Source: Thermogemmatispora sp042408735
Lineage (GTDB): Bacteria > Chloroflexota > Ktedonobacteria > Ktedonobacterales > Ktedonobacteraceae
Length of the DNA stretch: 64,000 nucleotides
NCBI RefSeq assembly: GCF_042408735.1
Contig: NZ_JBHOQV010000126.1
Coordinates: 62,001-126,000, forward strand
Direction: 5' to 3'
Shown here: piece after piece, positions 33,300 to 41,377 of the stretch
How the letters are laid out: the number at the start of each line of letters is the position of its first letter
How positions within the stretch are numbered: the first letter of the stretch is position 1
Made by a program: the position numbers and the translations under genes
The notes under the pieces: generated by a model
What the model was told of the DNA's origin: nothing
Seen by the model: the letters and a program-made list of their open reading frames with translations, nothing else
Database searches by the model: none

Positions 33300-33983
33300 A
33301 TGCTGCGTTGGCTGATCTGTCTGACGGGCCTGCTGATTGTGGGCCTGGGCCTGGTCGTAGGCTGGCAATCGCACCAGGTGACTTATCGCAGTAGCGGGAG
33401 GGCGGTGATTGGACACTACTTGTCGGACCCGCAGACCCACGAGGGATATCTGCAGCTGGAAGGCAGTCCTACGCTGTATTTGCTCAGAGAGCAGGAGTTC
33501 ACACCCCCGATCCAGGGGACGGCCACTCTCAAAGATCTCATGCCGGTGGGACTGCTCTACCGTCCCGATGAGACGACGCAGATCGATGTGCGGGCCCGGC
33601 TGGGGACGCACCTGACTGGCCCGGCATATACCGTTGTGGCTCTGACGCTCTACGACCTGGATGGTCGTGTCGTGCAGGAGTTCAGAAGCGCCCTCTACCG
33701 CCAGAGTCCGCAAGGCTTTTATGAAAATGACTGGCCGCTGGGAGGAGGGCTTGGTCTGCTGGGAGTGGTTCTGGCTGTAGGCGGGGGCCTGAGTCTCTGG
33801 TGGCAACGCCGCAGAGCGAAGGGCGGACAAGCCATCCAGACGAGCGGACAGGAGTCCGGAGCCGGGCCAGCGCTCTTGCCGGCCCCTGCGCTGCGCTTGC
33901 CGGCTAAGTCGGGGCCGCCGGGAACGGGCCGCTCTGGCTTGAGGCCGCCCACGGGCCCGCACACGTTCGGACCACGGCAGTAA
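33300..33983 (+). CDS. membrane protein of unknown function, two helices
   Basis: 227 aa if started at 33300 (AGGAGAG just before ATG); Mets at 33186 and 33276 are alternatives. The first helix is MLRWLICLTGLLIVGLGLVVG. An extracytoplasmic beta-rich domain of about 115 residues follows (GYLQLEGSPTLYLLREQEFTPP, then TQIDVRARLGTHLTGPAYTVVALTLYDLDG). A second helix (GLGLLGVVLAVGGGLSLWW) leads to a basic Pro/Gly-rich cytosolic tail. No family is recognised. It may be cotranscribed with the permease 170 bases downstream. Confidence 0.65.
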   Translation: MLRWLICLTGLLIVGLGLVVGWQSHQVTYRSSGRAVIGHYLSDPQTHEGYLQLEGSPTLYLLREQEFTPPIQGTATLKDLMPVGLLYRPDETTQIDVRARLGTHLTGPAYTVVALTLYDLDGRVVQEFRSALYRQSPQGFYENDWPLGGGLGLLGVVLAVGGGLSLWWQRRRAKGGQAIQTSGQESGAGPALLPAPALRLPAKSGPPGTGRSGLRPPTGPHTFGPRQ

Positions 33984-34155
33984 GGTGAGGAGAAGGATGG
34001 CCGGGGCGAGCTGGCTTGACGCTCAACCTGGCCGTCTGCTATCCTGCAGAGAAAGCGATGCGGACCGGCGGCCAGCAGAGGCCAGCGGGCCGAAAAGACC
34101 TGGCTGAGCCTGCTCTTGGCCCTGTGGTCCGTCGGGAAAAGCCTGGCGAGCGCTC

Positions 34156-35466
34156 ATGTTCTTACTCTTTCCTCTGCCGACCCTGACACGGACCCTCTTG
34201 ACGGCGCTGATTGCCGTGCTGACCTTGGTTGGCATTATGACGCGCCCTTTCCGCTGGAACGAGGCCCTGATCGCCCTGGCCGGGGCCGCGCTCTTGCTGC
34301 TGCTCGGATTGATCAGTCCGCTGACGGCCCTTCAGACGCTGCTGGCAGACTGGAACGTCTTTCTCTTTTTCCTGGGAATGATGGCTTTGTCGGCTTTTGC
34401 CGATCAGGCCGGCCTCTTCGACTGGCTGGCCCTGGCGGCAGCGCGCCTGGCGCGGCAGCGGGCCCGTCTCTTGCTGCTCAATGTCTTCCTGCTCGGCAGC
34501 CTGATATCGATGGTGCTTTCCAACGATGCCACGGCCCTGATTCTGACACCTGTGGTGTATACACTGGTGACGCGCCTTCGTCTGCCGGTCATCCCCTTCC
34601 TCTTCGCCTGTACCTTTATCGCCGATACGGCCTCCTTTCTGCTGCCGGTGAGCAACCCCATCAATATTCTGGTGCTTTCTCGCTTCCAGCTTGATCTCTG
34701 GACATTTGTGCGTCTGCTCTGGCTGCCAGCTCTGGCGGTGATCAGCATCAACGTGGGAGTCTTTTTCTGGCTCTATCGTCGCGAGGTATGCGGCGGCTTT
34801 GAGCTGAAGCGTCTGCCTTCGGCCCAGGAGAGCATCAAGGAGCCAGGCTATTTTCGCTACTGTTGCCTGGTGCTGGGAATGGTGGCGGTAGCCTACGTGT
34901 TGGCCTCGGCCAGCGGCTTTCCCCTCTCGTGTGTAGCGCTGGCCGGGGCGGCCCTGCTGCTGGCGGGGGCCTTACGCTGGCGACAATTCAGGCCGCGCGA
35001 GCTGGCCGCTCACATTTCCTGGTCGCTGTTTGGCTTCATCGCGGGCATGTTCATCGTTGTGCAGGCGGTGGAGGAGACCGGTCTGACGCGCCTCTTTGGC
35101 GAGCTGCTCTTGCGTCTGTCGGGTGGGAGCACATTCGGGGCCGTGATGGTGGGAACGCTGGGGGCAGCGCTGGGAACCAATCTCATCAATAATGTGCCGA
35201 TGGCAGTGGTGCTCAGCGCCTCGCTGCAGGCACTGCACGGGCAGCTTGCACCGACGACGCAGCTGGCCTTTGTGGCGGCGACCATCTTCGGCTGCGACCT
35301 GGGTCCGAACTTGACGACGGTAGGCTCCCTGGCGACGGTGCTCTGGCTGCTGTTGCTCCGCCAGCGCCAGCTTGATGTGTCGGGTCTGGACTACTTTAAG
35401 GTGGGTATTCTGGTGACGCCTCCGATGTTGCTGGCCGGAGCCTGTCTGATCTGGCTGCTTCTCTAG
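34156..35466 (+). CDS. ArsB/NhaD-type ion permease
   Basis: 436 aa polytopic membrane protein with about 11-12 helices. Family marks: MLSNDATALILTPVV near 117-132 and its counterpart in the second half, TNLINNVPMAVVLSASLQ, plus DLGPNLTTVGSLATVLW near the end. These inverted-repeat motifs are typical of the ion-transporter superfamily members ArsB, NhaD, CitM and SLC13. ArsB-like arsenite or anion export is the best guess by motif. No arsR, arsC or arsA is adjacent, so the substrate is uncertain. No strong ribosome site is evident at the chosen ATG. Confidence 0.82.
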   Translation: MFLLFPLPTLTRTLLTALIAVLTLVGIMTRPFRWNEALIALAGAALLLLLGLISPLTALQTLLADWNVFLFFLGMMALSAFADQAGLFDWLALAAARLARQRARLLLLNVFLLGSLISMVLSNDATALILTPVVYTLVTRLRLPVIPFLFACTFIADTASFLLPVSNPINILVLSRFQLDLWTFVRLLWLPALAVISINVGVFFWLYRREVCGGFELKRLPSAQESIKEPGYFRYCCLVLGMVAVAYVLASASGFPLSCVALAGAALLLAGALRWRQFRPRELAAHISWSLFGFIAGMFIVVQAVEETGLTRLFGELLLRLSGGSTFGAVMVGTLGAALGTNLINNVPMAVVLSASLQALHGQLAPTTQLAFVAATIFGCDLGPNLTTVGSLATVLWLLLLRQRQLDVSGLDYFKVGILVTPPMLLAGACLIWLLL

Positions 35467-35558
35467 CCTGGCGGGACAGGCCAGGCCAGGGAGGCCAGCG
35501 GTGCCTTCGGGGGAGTCGATGGCGACAAGCGGATCGGGAAGGAAGGAGGTGTTTTACT

Positions 35559-36062
35559 ATGTCGGCTGTACGTGTGCTCGGCTGCCTCGACGGCCTCAAT
35601 GCCGAGCTGCTGGGGCAGGCCATTGCCCGATTCTGGCCGCAGTCTGGCGAGCGACTGCAGGTGGGCCTCCTCTATGTTATAGATACGCGCCCGTTAGGAG
35701 AACTGGAGCGCCGGCGAGAGCGTTTCCTGCGTCCTCCTCATTTGCCGCCGTTCCGGCAGGAGCACCTGCGACAGGCCGAGCGGGAGACGGCCCAAGAGAT
35801 TCTGCAGGAGGCGGCGCGCTATCTCGGTGGAGCCGAGCTGCTGCAGCGCGAGGGACGGGCGGAACAGGAGATTGTCCGCTGCGCCCAGGAGTGGGGGGCG
35901 GATCTCCTTCTGCTGTGCGCACGTTCGCCGCGTGGCGGGCGAGGGCCGGAGCAGGGGCCAGCCTCCGTGGGCCATGTGGCGCGCTTTGTCCTCGATCATG
36001 CAAGCTGCCCCGTCTTGTTGCTGCGCGGGTCGCTGAGCGGCGAGGCCGTGAGTCCCTCTTAA
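35559..36062 (+). CDS. universal stress protein (UspA-like)
   Basis: 167 aa. A Rossmann-like USP fold: strand VRVLGCLDG at the start, VGLLYVIDTR, an Arg/Glu-rich helix, EIVRCAQEWGADLLLLCAR, and the signature GPASVGHVARFVLDHASCPVLLLRG, which matches the G2xG9xG-type ATP-binding end with some substitutions. The usual Asp at the end of strand 1 is present (CLDG). GGAAGGAGG lies ten bases upstream. Probably cotranscribed with the permease before it (92-base gap). Confidence 0.82.
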   Translation: MSAVRVLGCLDGLNAELLGQAIARFWPQSGERLQVGLLYVIDTRPLGELERRRERFLRPPHLPPFRQEHLRQAERETAQEILQEAARYLGGAELLQREGRAEQEIVRCAQEWGADLLLLCARSPRGGRGPEQGPASVGHVARFVLDHASCPVLLLRGSLSGEAVSPS

Positions 36063-36377
36063 AGCAGGGGGAGAGCCTTGTCGAGCAGCGAACGATTCCG
36101 CCGTCGTTGGGGTCCTGGTCAGAAGGACCTGGCTGGCGGACAGGGCGGGCGGGCTGAGCTTGAAACAGCCAGCGCCCGTTGGGAGTGAAAGACTCTGATG
36201 GCCTCTTCCAGGCAGGTCCGTAGCGAACGGCGGATGGGCTGGCAAGCAGGCCGGCTGAGGCTCCCCCGAGGGTACCAGTTGGGCCAGCGTGTTCCGGGCA
36301 GGCAGCAAAGAGCCGGGTTGGCTTCTCCTGCGACCTCTGCCGATGGAAGTGGCTCTGGAAGGATTGCCGCAGCGTGG
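36063..36377. other. spacer after the stress-protein gene
   Basis: About 315 bases. No gene supported and no intrinsic terminator visible; the promoter and palindrome for the response regulator follow it. Confidence 0.45.
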
Positions 36378-36383
36378 TATAAT
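36375..36383 (+). promoter_or_regulatory. extended -10 promoter of the response regulator gene
   Basis: TGGTATAAT: perfect TATAAT (36378-36383) with an upstream TG. The -35 is poor. The predicted start, near 36390, is ten bases before the palindrome. Confidence 0.6.
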
Positions 36384-36399
36384 CGTAAAGCGTTCGGAA

Positions 36400-36419
36400 A
36401 TTTCGGTCATGACCGAAAT
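36400..36419. promoter_or_regulatory. perfect 20-bp palindrome, probable operator
   Basis: ATTTCGGTCATGACCGAAAT is fully self-complementary and lies directly downstream of the promoter at about +10 to +29, where a bound dimer would act as a roadblock. The half-site core is TTTCGGTC. The binding protein is unknown. Confidence 0.6.
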
Positions 36420-36547
36420 AGGGCGCACCATTCCGGGCGAGAAGAGCCAGCACAGATGGCACCACTCCAGCAAAGGCCCCCCAGGGAGTGGCAGGCGATC
36501 CGCGCAGCCGTAGGCTCTTGCGCCATGAGTGATTGTGAGATGAGCCT

Positions 36548-36964
36548 ATGTCACACAAGCGTGAGGAGCAGCTGCCGGAGGAGAAGGCCGGGGCGAAGAC
36601 GATCTTAATTGTGGAAGACGACGATGGGATCGGTGCCTTTCTGGTCCAGGCAATCTCTCAAGAGACCCCGCATCGCGTGCTGCTGGTCCACGATGCCTTT
36701 CAGGCGCTCAAGGCGGTGCGCTCCATCCGACCCGGATTGCTGATCCTCGACTACCAGTTACCGGGCATGAACGGCATCGAGCTGTTCGACCAGCTCCAGA
36801 CGATGGAGGATCTGGCTTCGATCCCGACGATTCTGGTCAGTGCCCGCCTGCCGGAGCAGGAGATCCGGCAGCGCCATATTGTGGGACTGAGCAAGCCCCT
36901 GGAGCTTGACGAGCTGTTGGAGACAATCGAGCGGCTTCTGAGCGGTGGCCCCGCTTCTCGCTAA
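36548..36964 (+). CDS. single-domain response regulator (receiver only)
   Basis: 138 aa CheY-like receiver. TILIVEDDDG gives the acidic pair (about 24-26). The phospho-acceptor Asp is in LLILDYQLPGMNG. The conserved Ser is in ILVSARL and the Lys in GLSKPLELDELL. There is no output domain, so it acts by protein contact or in a phosphorelay. No histidine kinase is adjacent. The leader from the promoter at 36378 is about 160 bases and contains the palindrome. Confidence 0.9.
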   Translation: MSHKREEQLPEEKAGAKTILIVEDDDGIGAFLVQAISQETPHRVLLVHDAFQALKAVRSIRPGLLILDYQLPGMNGIELFDQLQTMEDLASIPTILVSARLPEQEIRQRHIVGLSKPLELDELLETIERLLSGGPASR

Positions 36965-36984
36965 GCAGCTCTCCGGCAGGGCCT

Positions 36985-38034
36985 TCAGCGCTCATCGGGT
37001 GCGGCGCGGGGGGCCTCGGGGGGCCTCGGGGGGCCTCGGGAGGCCTCGGCGGCAGCGAGCCGTAGATGGACAAGGCCGCTTTTGCAGCGAAGCAGCCGTT
37101 CGGTTGAGGGCAGTGGGGAGAGAGGAGGAACGAACGGGCGCCCTTCCTGTGGATCCCACCAGGCGAGGGCGTCGCTAGCGAGCAGATTCCCCTCCGGGCT
37201 GTCAACGGGCAGGGGTCCAGCCCAGGAAGCTATTCCCCGGATGAAGTTATAGACGTGGCGAGCCGTCCAGTCCGAAGCGGGCACCCGCAGATCTTCCGGA
37301 GAGGGGGCAGGCCGATAGCTCCCCTGCCGGTCGTCCTGGGGGTGGTACCGGGCTGTGCCCGAAGCGATGGCCTGCACGGCTTCTAGCAGCAGCCGAGCCC
37401 CGCGTTCGGCGCAGAGGCGTTCCAACTCGGCGTAGCTGATGCCGTCGGGGATCGCGAGGCGCTCCTGGGCCACGATCGGGCCGGCATCCAGGCGTTCCTC
37501 CAGCACATGAACGCTGACCCCGGTTTCGCTGAGTCCTTCGCGGAAGACCCAGAAGAGCGGCTCCGGCCCGCGCAGGGCTGGCAGCAGCGAAGGATGGAGA
37601 TTGATGGCCCCCAGGCGAGGCAAGGTGAGCAGGGAGGCAGGGAGGCGGCGAGGGAAGCAGGCGACGCAGAGCAGATCGCACTGGTAGGAGGCCAGCGTCG
37701 TGAGGGTTTCCTCGGCCTGCAGGCGAGCGACCTCCCAGACAGGCAGGCCGGCGCTGAGGGCCAGAGCAGTGGGCGACGTCGGCCAGGGGCCATGGAGGAC
37801 GGGCAGCCAGCGGCGGCCCGCAGGCTGCTGGGGGGAGGCCAGCAGGCGACGCAGCGGCGGCTGCTGGGCCTGGGCTGCGAGCGCCGGAGGAGCGGGCACA
37901 ACCAGGGCCGCGACGTGAACCCCCGCTTGTAGCAGCATCTGCAGCGGCAGCGCAGAAAAAATCCCTTCCATAGCGAAGAAGAGGAGGCGGGGCCCTCCCG
38001 AGGAGGGCAGGCCGGCATCGGTTTTATTTGACAT
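36985..38034 (-). CDS. formyltransferase-fold protein, Fmt paralogue
   Basis: 349 aa from the ATG at 38034 (GGAG six bases upstream). The N-terminal fold is RLLFFAMEGIFSALPLQMLLQ, in place of the usual FFGTPDFSVPVLEAL. The catalytic region INLHPSLLPALRGPEPLFW keeps the Asn-x-His pair and SLLPxxRG loop, and RLDAGPIV keeps the catalytic Asp, so formyl transfer from 10-formyl-THF is plausible. A C-terminal segment (RHVYNFIRGIASWAGP) resembles the Fmt OB-like domain. The divergent N-terminus suggests a paralogue acting on an amine or sugar nucleotide rather than on initiator tRNA, but the housekeeping role is not excluded. The C-terminus runs through a 10-bp tandem repeat. Confidence 0.8.
   Translation of the reverse strand: MSNKTDAGLPSSGGPRLLFFAMEGIFSALPLQMLLQAGVHVAALVVPAPPALAAQAQQPPLRRLLASPQQPAGRRWLPVLHGPWPTSPTALALSAGLPVWEVARLQAEETLTTLASYQCDLLCVACFPRRLPASLLTLPRLGAINLHPSLLPALRGPEPLFWVFREGLSETGVSVHVLEERLDAGPIVAQERLAIPDGISYAELERLCAERGARLLLEAVQAIASGTARYHPQDDRQGSYRPAPSPEDLRVPASDWTARHVYNFIRGIASWAGPLPVDSPEGNLLASDALAWWDPQEGRPFVPPLSPLPSTERLLRCKSGLVHLRLAAAEASRGPPRPPEAPRAAPDER
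37011..37050. repeat. 10-bp tandem repeat at the end of the formyltransferase gene
   Basis: Three exact copies of GGGCCTCGGG and a fourth variant (AGGCCTCGGC). Because the unit is 10 bp, a change in copy number shifts the frame and alters the last ~12 residues (Arg/Gly/Pro-rich). Confidence 0.85.
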
Positions 38035-38056
38035 TGCTCTCCGCATTGGATACCAT
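38028..38056 (+). promoter_or_regulatory. promoter of yggX and the radical SAM gene
   Basis: TTGACA (38028-38033) and TACCAT (38051-38056) with a 17-base spacer. The -35 overlaps the start codon of the divergent formyltransferase gene. Confidence 0.65.
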
Positions 38057-38103
38057 GTAGCCAGACACGACAGCATTTTCAGGGAAAGCGTGGAGTATCT
38101 ACC

Positions 38104-38430
38104 ATGCCACGAATGGTCAACTGTGTCAAGCTGGGCCGTCAGCTTCCCGGGCTGGAGAAGCCACCGATGCCGGGAGAGCTGGGCCAGCGAATCTATGAGC
38201 AGGTTTCCGAGCAAGCCTGGCGGATGTGGGAGGCCCAGCGCACGCTGCTGATCAATCACTATGGTCTGAACCTGGCCGACCCCGAGGCGCGCAAGTTCCT
38301 GCGTGAGCAGATGGAAGAGTTCTTCTTTGGCGGCCAGGAGGAACAGAAGCCCGAGGGCTGGATTCCCGAAGATGCCGGGGTTGGAGTGGGACCGGCCCGC
38401 AAAGGCGGTGGCCCGGCACGCAAGAAATGA
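38104..38430 (+). CDS. yggX: Fe(2+)-trafficking protein, YggX family
   Basis: 108 aa. The first ~75 residues follow YggX closely: MVNCVKLGRQLPGLEKPP (with the conserved Cys7, four residues into the VNC block), LGQRIYEQVSEQAWRMWEAQ, LINHYGLNLADPEARKFLREQMEEFFF. A Gly/Lys-rich tail of about 30 residues is extra. The family protects iron-sulfur proteins and labile iron from oxidation, mainly known from proteobacteria. GGAG lies eight bases upstream. Its stop overlaps the next start by 4 bp (ATGA), so it is translationally coupled to an iron-sulfur radical SAM enzyme, a fitting partnership. Confidence 0.92.
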   Translation: MPRMVNCVKLGRQLPGLEKPPMPGELGQRIYEQVSEQAWRMWEAQRTLLINHYGLNLADPEARKFLREQMEEFFFGGQEEQKPEGWIPEDAGVGVGPARKGGGPARKK

Positions 38431-39983
38431 AAGCTCCGGGTGCCATCCTTTTGCTTTCCTGCTACGAGCTGGGCCATCAACCGCTAGCGCTGGCCTCGCT
38501 GCAGGCGCGTTTGTGCGAAGCCGGCTATCAGCCCCGGGTGATTGATAGCGCCGTCGAACCACTCAGCGAAGAGGCGATCCAGGCAGCCCGCCTGGTGGCG
38601 ATTTCGGTTCCGATGCATACGGCGCTCCGTCTGGGGGAGGCTCTGGCTCGTCGCATCCGCGCCTCTCGTCCCCAGGTCTATCTCTGCTTCTATGGCCTCT
38701 ACGCCCTGCTGAACGCGGACTATCTGCTGCGCGAAGTGGCCGACGCGGTGCTGGGAGGAGAGTACGAGGAGCCGTTGCTCGCTCTGGTGAGGGCCATTGA
38801 GCAGGCAGAAGAGGAGCAGCTCGCAGGGGAAGGCGATCAGCCAGGACGGCGACTGGCGCGACTGCCAGAGGTGCCGGGGGTGCGCACGCGCGAGCAGCCG
38901 GCGGGGGCCTGGCTACGGCGTCCAGCCTTCACGGTGCCGAGGCGGCAAGCACTGCCGGCTCTGGAGCGCTACGCCCGTCTGGAGTGGAACGGCGAGTACC
39001 GTCTGGCGGGCTACAGCGAGACGACCCGCGGCTGCAAACACACCTGTCTGCACTGCCCGATCACCCCGGTCTATCGCGGGCGCTTCTTTGCCGTGCCTCA
39101 GGAGGTGGTTCTGGCCGACATTCGAGCTCAGGTCGAGCAAGGGGCGGAGCACATCACCTTCGGAGACCCCGACTTCTTCAACGGTCCCACCCATGCCCTG
39201 CGCATCGCACGAGCGCTGCATCGCGAGTTCCCCACAGTGACCTTCGACGCGACGATCAAGATCGAGCACCTGCTCAAGCATCACCACCTGCTGCCGGAGC
39301 TGCGCGAGCTGGGCTGTCTGTTCGTGGTCTCGGCCGTCGAGTCGCTCAACGATGAGGTCCTGCGCCATCTGCGCAAGGGGCACACTGCCGCCGAGGCGGT
39401 AGCCGCCTTTGACCTGATGGAGGAAGTAGGGCTGACCCTCCGTCCCTCGCTGCTCCCCTTCTCGCCGTGGGAGACCCTGGAGAGCTATCTGGCCCTACTC
39501 GACTTCTTTGAAGAGCGTCGCCTGGTAGAGCAGGTCGACCCGGTGCACTTCTCGATCCGGCTGCTCATTCCGCCTGGCTCGGCGCTGCTGGAGAGCGAGG
39601 GGAGGCCCGCCTGGCTGGGAGAGCTAGATGAGGCAGCCTACAGCTATCGCTGGCGTCACCCCGATGTCCGCATGGACCAACTGCAAGAGCGAGTGGCCCA
39701 GATTGCCGAGGAGGCAGCTCAGCAAGGGTGGAATCCCGTCGAGACCTTTTTCCACATCAAGGAGGAGGCCCTGGCTGTCAGTGGATGCCCCTTCGATCGA
39801 GAGGCAGCGCTGAGGCGCTACGGGCCGCCCAAGCGACCGCCGCGCCTCACCGAAAGCTGGTTCTGCTGCGCAGAGCCGACCCGCGGGCAGTTTGGCACCT
39901 GCTGCGGCCCGGAGCGTTCAGAGAGCCAGGAGCGGAGCGTCGCGGCCCCCTCCACCTCCCACTGCTGCAGCCTACGCGGCTAA
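38427..39983 (+). CDS. CCAEP-tail radical SAM protein
   Basis: 518 aa. The N-terminal ~120 residues are a cobalamin-binding-like Rossmann region (ILLLSCYELGHQPLALASL; the usual DxHxxG is not obvious). The radical SAM cluster is CKHTCLHC (Cys203, 207, 210) with TFGDPDFFNGP after it. The tail has SWFCCAEPTRG. This CCAEP ending defines a family with both Cys and selenocysteine (CUAEP) forms; here the second position is a normal TGC. The tail also has two more vicinal Cys pairs (480-481, 492-493, 513-514 in all), suggesting redox or metal chemistry. Coupled to yggX. Substrate unknown. Confidence 0.9.
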   Translation: MKAPGAILLLSCYELGHQPLALASLQARLCEAGYQPRVIDSAVEPLSEEAIQAARLVAISVPMHTALRLGEALARRIRASRPQVYLCFYGLYALLNADYLLREVADAVLGGEYEEPLLALVRAIEQAEEEQLAGEGDQPGRRLARLPEVPGVRTREQPAGAWLRRPAFTVPRRQALPALERYARLEWNGEYRLAGYSETTRGCKHTCLHCPITPVYRGRFFAVPQEVVLADIRAQVEQGAEHITFGDPDFFNGPTHALRIARALHREFPTVTFDATIKIEHLLKHHHLLPELRELGCLFVVSAVESLNDEVLRHLRKGHTAAEAVAAFDLMEEVGLTLRPSLLPFSPWETLESYLALLDFFEERRLVEQVDPVHFSIRLLIPPGSALLESEGRPAWLGELDEAAYSYRWRHPDVRMDQLQERVAQIAEEAAQQGWNPVETFFHIKEEALAVSGCPFDREAALRRYGPPKRPPRLTESWFCCAEPTRGQFGTCCGPERSESQERSVAAPSTSHCCSLRG

Positions 39984-40021
39984 GGAGAAAAGCTGCCGAG
40001 CGAGGCGAGAGGGCAGGAGCC

Positions 40022-41377
40022 TCAGCGAGCCTGTTCTGCAACCGTAGGAGGAGTCGTGGGCCTCAGGGCGGCATTGAGGACCGGCAGCTCACGGCGGATG
40101 TCGAAGCGCAGACACCGATGGGCTGCCCGCAGGGCCTCCTCTACAGCGGCGGGCGACTGGCCGCGGGCAAAGATGAAGCCCAGGTAGCTGGCGCCCTCCG
40201 GCAAGGGGACCAGCGGATTGTTGAGAGGGGCGGTAATCTCCACGCCCGTGATCAGCGGTACCTGGCGAGCCTCCTCGAGGCCTTGCACGCCCTTGAGGAT
40301 GCCCGCTTGAGGAATGGGGATCATCATGACCCCAGCAGCCTCCGGACGGCGCTCCAGCGAGGGCAGCGCCAGCCCCAGAGCGTGCCGCAAGATCAGCTCC
40401 TCCAGGCACATACCGGCGCCAAACTCCAGCACCGTAGAGCACAATCCCCCAATCGAGCGCCCGGCAATCTCCAGCATCCAGGGACCATGCTCGTTGACGC
40501 GCAGCTCGGCGTGGACCGGGCCTTCGCGCAGGCCAATCGAGGCAGCGGCCCGCTCGACGCAGGAGCGGATCGCCTCCTGAACAGCCGGCGGCAGGCGCGA
40601 GGGAGTCACATAGATCGTCTCCTCAAAAAACGGTCCATCGAGCGGATCGGGCTTGTCGAAGAGAGCCAGGACCTGCAAGTGCCCACCAGTCAGCAGTCCC
40701 TCCAGGGCCACCTCAAAGCCAGGTATGAAGTCTTCGACCAGAAAGCCGCTGCTCTCCTCCTCAAAGCCTTCGGCGAGAAGGATGCGCCTGAGACGACGAA
40801 AAGCGGTCACAAATTCGACCGGCGTATCGGCGCGAATGACGCCACGGCTGCCCGAGAGGCGCAAGGGTTTGAGCACGCAGGGATAGCTGACGGCGTCAGC
40901 GACGGCTGCGGGGTCGGCGGTCAGTGGGAAGTAGCGAAAGACCGGGCAAGGGACCCCGCCGGCCGCCATGCGCTGGCGCATCACATATTTATCGCGAGCC
41001 GCCTCGGCGGCAGCCGGGGAGTTGCAGGGAAGCCCAAGGGCCTCGCTCGCCAGGGCAGCCAGCTCAACGGCACTGTCGTCGACAGAGAGCACGGCCTGCA
41101 GGGGGCGCTGACGGGCAAAGGCACGAATGCGCTGCACCGCCTCCTCTGGGGCCTTGAAGTCCAGCGTCAGGACCTCCGGCGGCCAGGCAGCTACCAGGCC
41201 CGGCGGAGTGTCCAGGCCAATCACAACCTCCAGGTCGAGGCGACGGGCGGCACTCACAAAGGCGCCGCCGCGGTAGGTCGCGGGCGTCATCAAGAGCAGA
41301 ACCCGCTTGCGCTCCGTGGCTGAGGGTCGCGAGGCGGGAAGCTGCTCAGAGGCGAGCTGAGATTGCTGAGTGTCCAT
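40022..41377 (-). CDS. ATP-grasp domain ligase
   Basis: 451 aa from Met at 41377; a start at 41386 is equally possible and neither has a good ribosome site. The domain order is as in PurK/carnosine-synthase-like enzymes: an N-terminal Rossmann part (RVLLLMTPATYRGGAFVSAARRL), then SPAAAEAARDKYVMRQRMAAGGVP, the ATP-binding strand YPCVLKPLRLSGSRGVIRA, FLVEDFIPGFEVALEG, and metal-binding HAELRVNEHGPWMLEIAGRSIGG. It likely ligates a carboxylate to an amine, for example forming a dipeptide. Convergent with the radical SAM gene (38-base gap), so a joint pathway is possible but unproved. Confidence 0.87.
   Translation of the reverse strand: MDTQQSQLASEQLPASRPSATERKRVLLLMTPATYRGGAFVSAARRLDLEVVIGLDTPPGLVAAWPPEVLTLDFKAPEEAVQRIRAFARQRPLQAVLSVDDSAVELAALASEALGLPCNSPAAAEAARDKYVMRQRMAAGGVPCPVFRYFPLTADPAAVADAVSYPCVLKPLRLSGSRGVIRADTPVEFVTAFRRLRRILLAEGFEEESSGFLVEDFIPGFEVALEGLLTGGHLQVLALFDKPDPLDGPFFEETIYVTPSRLPPAVQEAIRSCVERAAASIGLREGPVHAELRVNEHGPWMLEIAGRSIGGLCSTVLEFGAGMCLEELILRHALGLALPSLERRPEAAGVMMIPIPQAGILKGVQGLEEARQVPLITGVEITAPLNNPLVPLPEGASYLGFIFARGQSPAAVEEALRAAHRCLRFDIRRELPVLNAALRPTTPPTVAEQAR

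Noticed and set aside
37011..37050. CRISPR-like repeat
   Set aside because: Units are only 10 bp and directly tandem with no spacers; no cas genes are in the window.
39860..39980. Selenocysteine codon in the radical SAM tail
   Set aside because: The CUAEP position is TGC (Cys) here and all CC pairs are TGC codons; no in-frame TGA is present before the stop.
39728..41323. 531-codon plus-strand frame over the ATP-grasp gene
   Set aside because: ATP-grasp motifs on the minus strand are clear; this frame has none.
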